Source of the DNA: CAZMMV01 sp964567475
GTDB taxonomy: Bacteria > Bacillota > Clostridia > Tissierellales > Tissierellaceae
Direction: 5' to 3'
Assembly (NCBI GenBank): GCA_964567475.1
Contig: CAZMMV010000076.1
Span: 1-7,441 of the forward strand
Length of the DNA stretch: 7,441 nt
Positions 5,887 to 7,441 of this stretch are shown here, piece by piece (position 1 is the stretch's first letter; each line of letters starts with the position of its first letter). Under the pieces are notes generated by a model. It saw only the letters and a program-made list of their open reading frames with translations, searched no databases and was not told the DNA's origin. Position numbers and translations under genes: made by a program.

Positions 5887-7250
5887 TATATCTTCAATAC
5901 TCCAGTGGCAGTTAAAAATATAATTACCAATAAAATCGGAACAATATATTTAGTTAAATTATACCATATATTAAATAATCCAAATTTATATTTACCCTTA
6001 CTAGTAACCTCATCTTTAGCAAGCTTCTTATCCCATACCCAAGTAATAACTAGGGCACCAGCTAATCCAACTAGTGGCATAGTTATGTTAGATACAAAAT
6101 AATCATAGAGATCAAAGAAATTTAAACCAAACATTTTAATATGACCCCAATTACCAAAACTCATTAAAGGTGGAATACCTAAAATCATTACAACTATACC
6201 CATTATAATAGTTGCTATTTTTCTCTTTATCTTAGTATTTTCAATAAGATATGTTACCGATACCTCTAACATAGAAATAGAAGAGGTTAAAGCTGCAAAG
6301 AAAAAGAAAATAAAAAATATAGCGGCAAAGAAAGTTCCAAAGGGCATTTGTCCAAAAACACTTGGTAATGTTACAAAAACTAATCCTGGCCCTTCACCTG
6401 GTGATACTCCAAAGGCAAATACAGCTGGTATTATTGCCAAGCCAGCTAACAATGCAACAAGGGTATCAGCTATTAATATAGAAGCGGTAGACCTAGGTAA
6501 ACTTTCATCCTTGCTTAGATAGCTTGCATAGGTTGCCATGGCACCAGATCCAAGACTCAAGGTAAAGAAGGCTTGTCCTACTGCAGCCACCACAGTTGAG
6601 CTTGTAATCTTAGAAAAATCTGGCTTAAGATACCATTTTATACCTTCCATTGCACCAGGAAGTGTTATAGAACGAATTACCAATACAATTAATAATACAA
6701 ATAAAGAAGGCATTACTATAGAAGAAACCTTTTCTATACCTCCTGTTATACCTTTCATTATTATAAAAACATTAACTCCTAAAAAAAGAAGAGTAAATAT
6801 AAAAACTATAGGGGAATTTCCCACAAAATTAGCAAATATTGCATTTACGTGATCTCCACCTAAACCAATTAATTTTCCTGATATAGTTTGTATAAAATAA
6901 TAAATAGACCATCCACCAATTATATTGTAAAAAGACAGAAGAACAGTAACCCCTATCATCGAAAAATATCCAGGAATCCTAAACTTTTTATTATATTTTC
7001 CATATGCCATAACAACATCTGATCCACCATTTCTACCTATAGCCATTTCTGTTAATGATATAGTAGCTCCAATAACTAAAGTACTTAGTAAATATATGAG
7101 TACAAATGCACCACCACCATAAACACCTGTGATATATGGAAACCTCCATATATTACCTAAACCAACAGCTGAACCAGCAACTGCCATAATAAAACCAAAA
7201 CTCGTTTTAAACTGCTCTCGATTTTCTTTATCTTCCAAATTATTATTCAT
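5886..7250 (-). CDS. Sodium-dependent transporter, NSS (SLC6) family, YhdH-like
   Basis: A secondary transporter of the cytoplasmic membrane that should couple Na+ entry to uptake of an amino acid or similar solute; the substrate cannot be read from sequence. It has 454 residues and about 11 membrane segments, the common bacterial NSS form (as in MhsT and TnaT) rather than the 12 of LeuT. The unwound TM1 carries AGSAVGLGNIWRFPY at 25-39. TM6 has GQAFFTLSLGSGA at 225-237 with its unwound SLGSG. TM8 has ALTSS at 320-324, whose Thr322-Ser323 match the Na2-site residues of LeuT (354-355). Cytosolic loops are charged and the tail ends in the TM11 hydrophobic stretch (about 432-450). The start follows a GAGGGGG sequence (7257-7263) by six bases, a G-rich variant of the usual site. 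It lies upstream of gluD in the same direction, but 345 bases apart. Confidence 0.95.
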   Translation of the reverse strand: MNNNLEDKENREQFKTSFGFIMAVAGSAVGLGNIWRFPYITGVYGGGAFVLIYLLSTLVIGATISLTEMAIGRNGGSDVVMAYGKYNKKFRIPGYFSMIGVTVLLSFYNIIGGWSIYYFIQTISGKLIGLGGDHVNAIFANFVGNSPIVFIFTLLFLGVNVFIIMKGITGGIEKVSSIVMPSLFVLLIVLVIRSITLPGAMEGIKWYLKPDFSKITSSTVVAAVGQAFFTLSLGSGAMATYASYLSKDESLPRSTASILIADTLVALLAGLAIIPAVFAFGVSPGEGPGLVFVTLPSVFGQMPFGTFFAAIFFIFFFFAALTSSISMLEVSVTYLIENTKIKRKIATIIMGIVVMILGIPPLMSFGNWGHIKMFGLNFFDLYDYFVSNITMPLVGLAGALVITWVWDKKLAKDEVTSKGKYKFGLFNIWYNLTKYIVPILLVIIFLTATGVLKI

Positions 7251-7281
7251 TATATTCCCCCTCTATTTATTAATATAAAAT

Positions 7282-7287
7282 ATTATA
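7282..7287 (-). promoter_or_regulatory. Candidate -10 box of the transporter gene
   Basis: A perfect minus-strand TATAAT lies 31 bases before the ATG, giving a short leader of roughly 25 bases. No convincing -35 is found at 16-18 bases, and the region is AT-rich enough for chance matches. Since the terminator at 7352-7392 isolates the gene from its upstream neighbour, a promoter must lie somewhere in 7251-7351. Confidence 0.45.
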
Positions 7288-7351
7288 CATATATAATCAG
7301 CAATATAAATACTTTTAAACTTACAGAATATAGGTTATTTTATAATAAACT

Positions 7352-7392
7352 AAAAAAAAAATCAAGAATATAGCTTTTACTATATTCTTGAT
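7352..7392 (-). terminator. Strong intrinsic terminator of an upstream minus-strand gene
   Basis: ATCAAGAATATAG (7361-7373) pairs perfectly with CTATATTCTTGAT (7380-7392), a 13-bp stem with a 6-base loop. On the minus strand the stem runs into a stretch of ten T residues (complement of 7352-7361, one base within the stem). It must serve a gene lying to the right, transcribed leftward. Confidence 0.92.
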
Positions 7393-7418
7393 TTAAATAT
7401 AATTAAATTATAATTTAA

Positions 7419-7441
7419 TTAATCTATTTTAAAGCTTCCAT
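7419..7441 (-). other. Probable last codons of a minus-strand gene cut by the window edge
   Basis: The terminator just downstream implies a gene ends here. All three minus-strand frames stop within the last 23 bases: ...MEALK (stop 7424-7426), ...WKL (stop 7429-7431) or ...GSFKID (stop 7419-7421). The sequence cannot tell which is real, and the product cannot be named. Confidence 0.4.

Noticed and set aside
5886..5888. Frameshifted C-terminal extension of the transporter into the small downstream frame
   Set aside because: The transporter already ends at the normal family length after TM11, so no extension is needed.
6538..6852. 104-codon plus-strand frame opposite the transporter
   Set aside because: It is antisense to conserved membrane segments of the NSS protein, with no promoter or ribosome binding site. 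The same applies to the shorter frame at 5905-6102.

Overview
The window looks like a low-GC Gram-positive anaerobe of the class Clostridia (Peptostreptococcaceae or Tissierellales-like). Reasons: very AT-rich intergenic DNA, strong AGGAGG-type ribosome binding sites, a CIRCE-controlled groES-groEL pair, a clostridial OGG1-type 8-oxoguanine glycosylase, and a glutamate dehydrogenase that closely resembles, from memory, the GluD of Clostridioides difficile. The species cannot be fixed from the sequence alone.

Layout, left to right. On the minus strand lie groEL (1-1219, its 3' end outside the window) and groES (1256-1537), preceded by a CIRCE operator (1577-1603) and a -10 box. A 288-base gene-free stretch (1604-1891) follows. 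Next is a minus-strand ogg glycosylase gene (1892-2764). A 273-base divergent intergenic region separates ogg from ald, alanine dehydrogenase, the only plus-strand gene (3038-4153). ald converges on gluD, glutamate dehydrogenase (4272-5540, minus), and two hairpin terminators lie between them. A 345-base spacer holds the gluD promoter and a 26-codon ORF whose start overlaps the stop of the next gene. That gene encodes a sodium-coupled NSS/SLC6-family transporter (5886-7250, minus). At the right edge a strong minus-strand terminator (7352-7392) marks the end of another minus-strand gene, of which only the last few codons can be inside.

Functionally there are three themes: protein folding under HrcA/CIRCE heat-shock control (groESL), oxidative DNA repair (ogg), and amino-acid use (NSS transporter, gluD, ald). 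The two dehydrogenases both release ammonia and NADH, from alanine and glutamate, giving pyruvate and 2-oxoglutarate. This suits an amino-acid-fermenting anaerobe. The grouping is inferred from adjacency; each gene appears to have its own promoter.

I found no mobile element, CRISPR array, tRNA or rRNA gene, and no sign of an undescribed multi-gene system. The window is essentially housekeeping. The points most worth a second look are the operator-like repeat at the ald start site, the eukaryote-like opposite-base residues of the glycosylase, and the TAATG-coupled small ORF.
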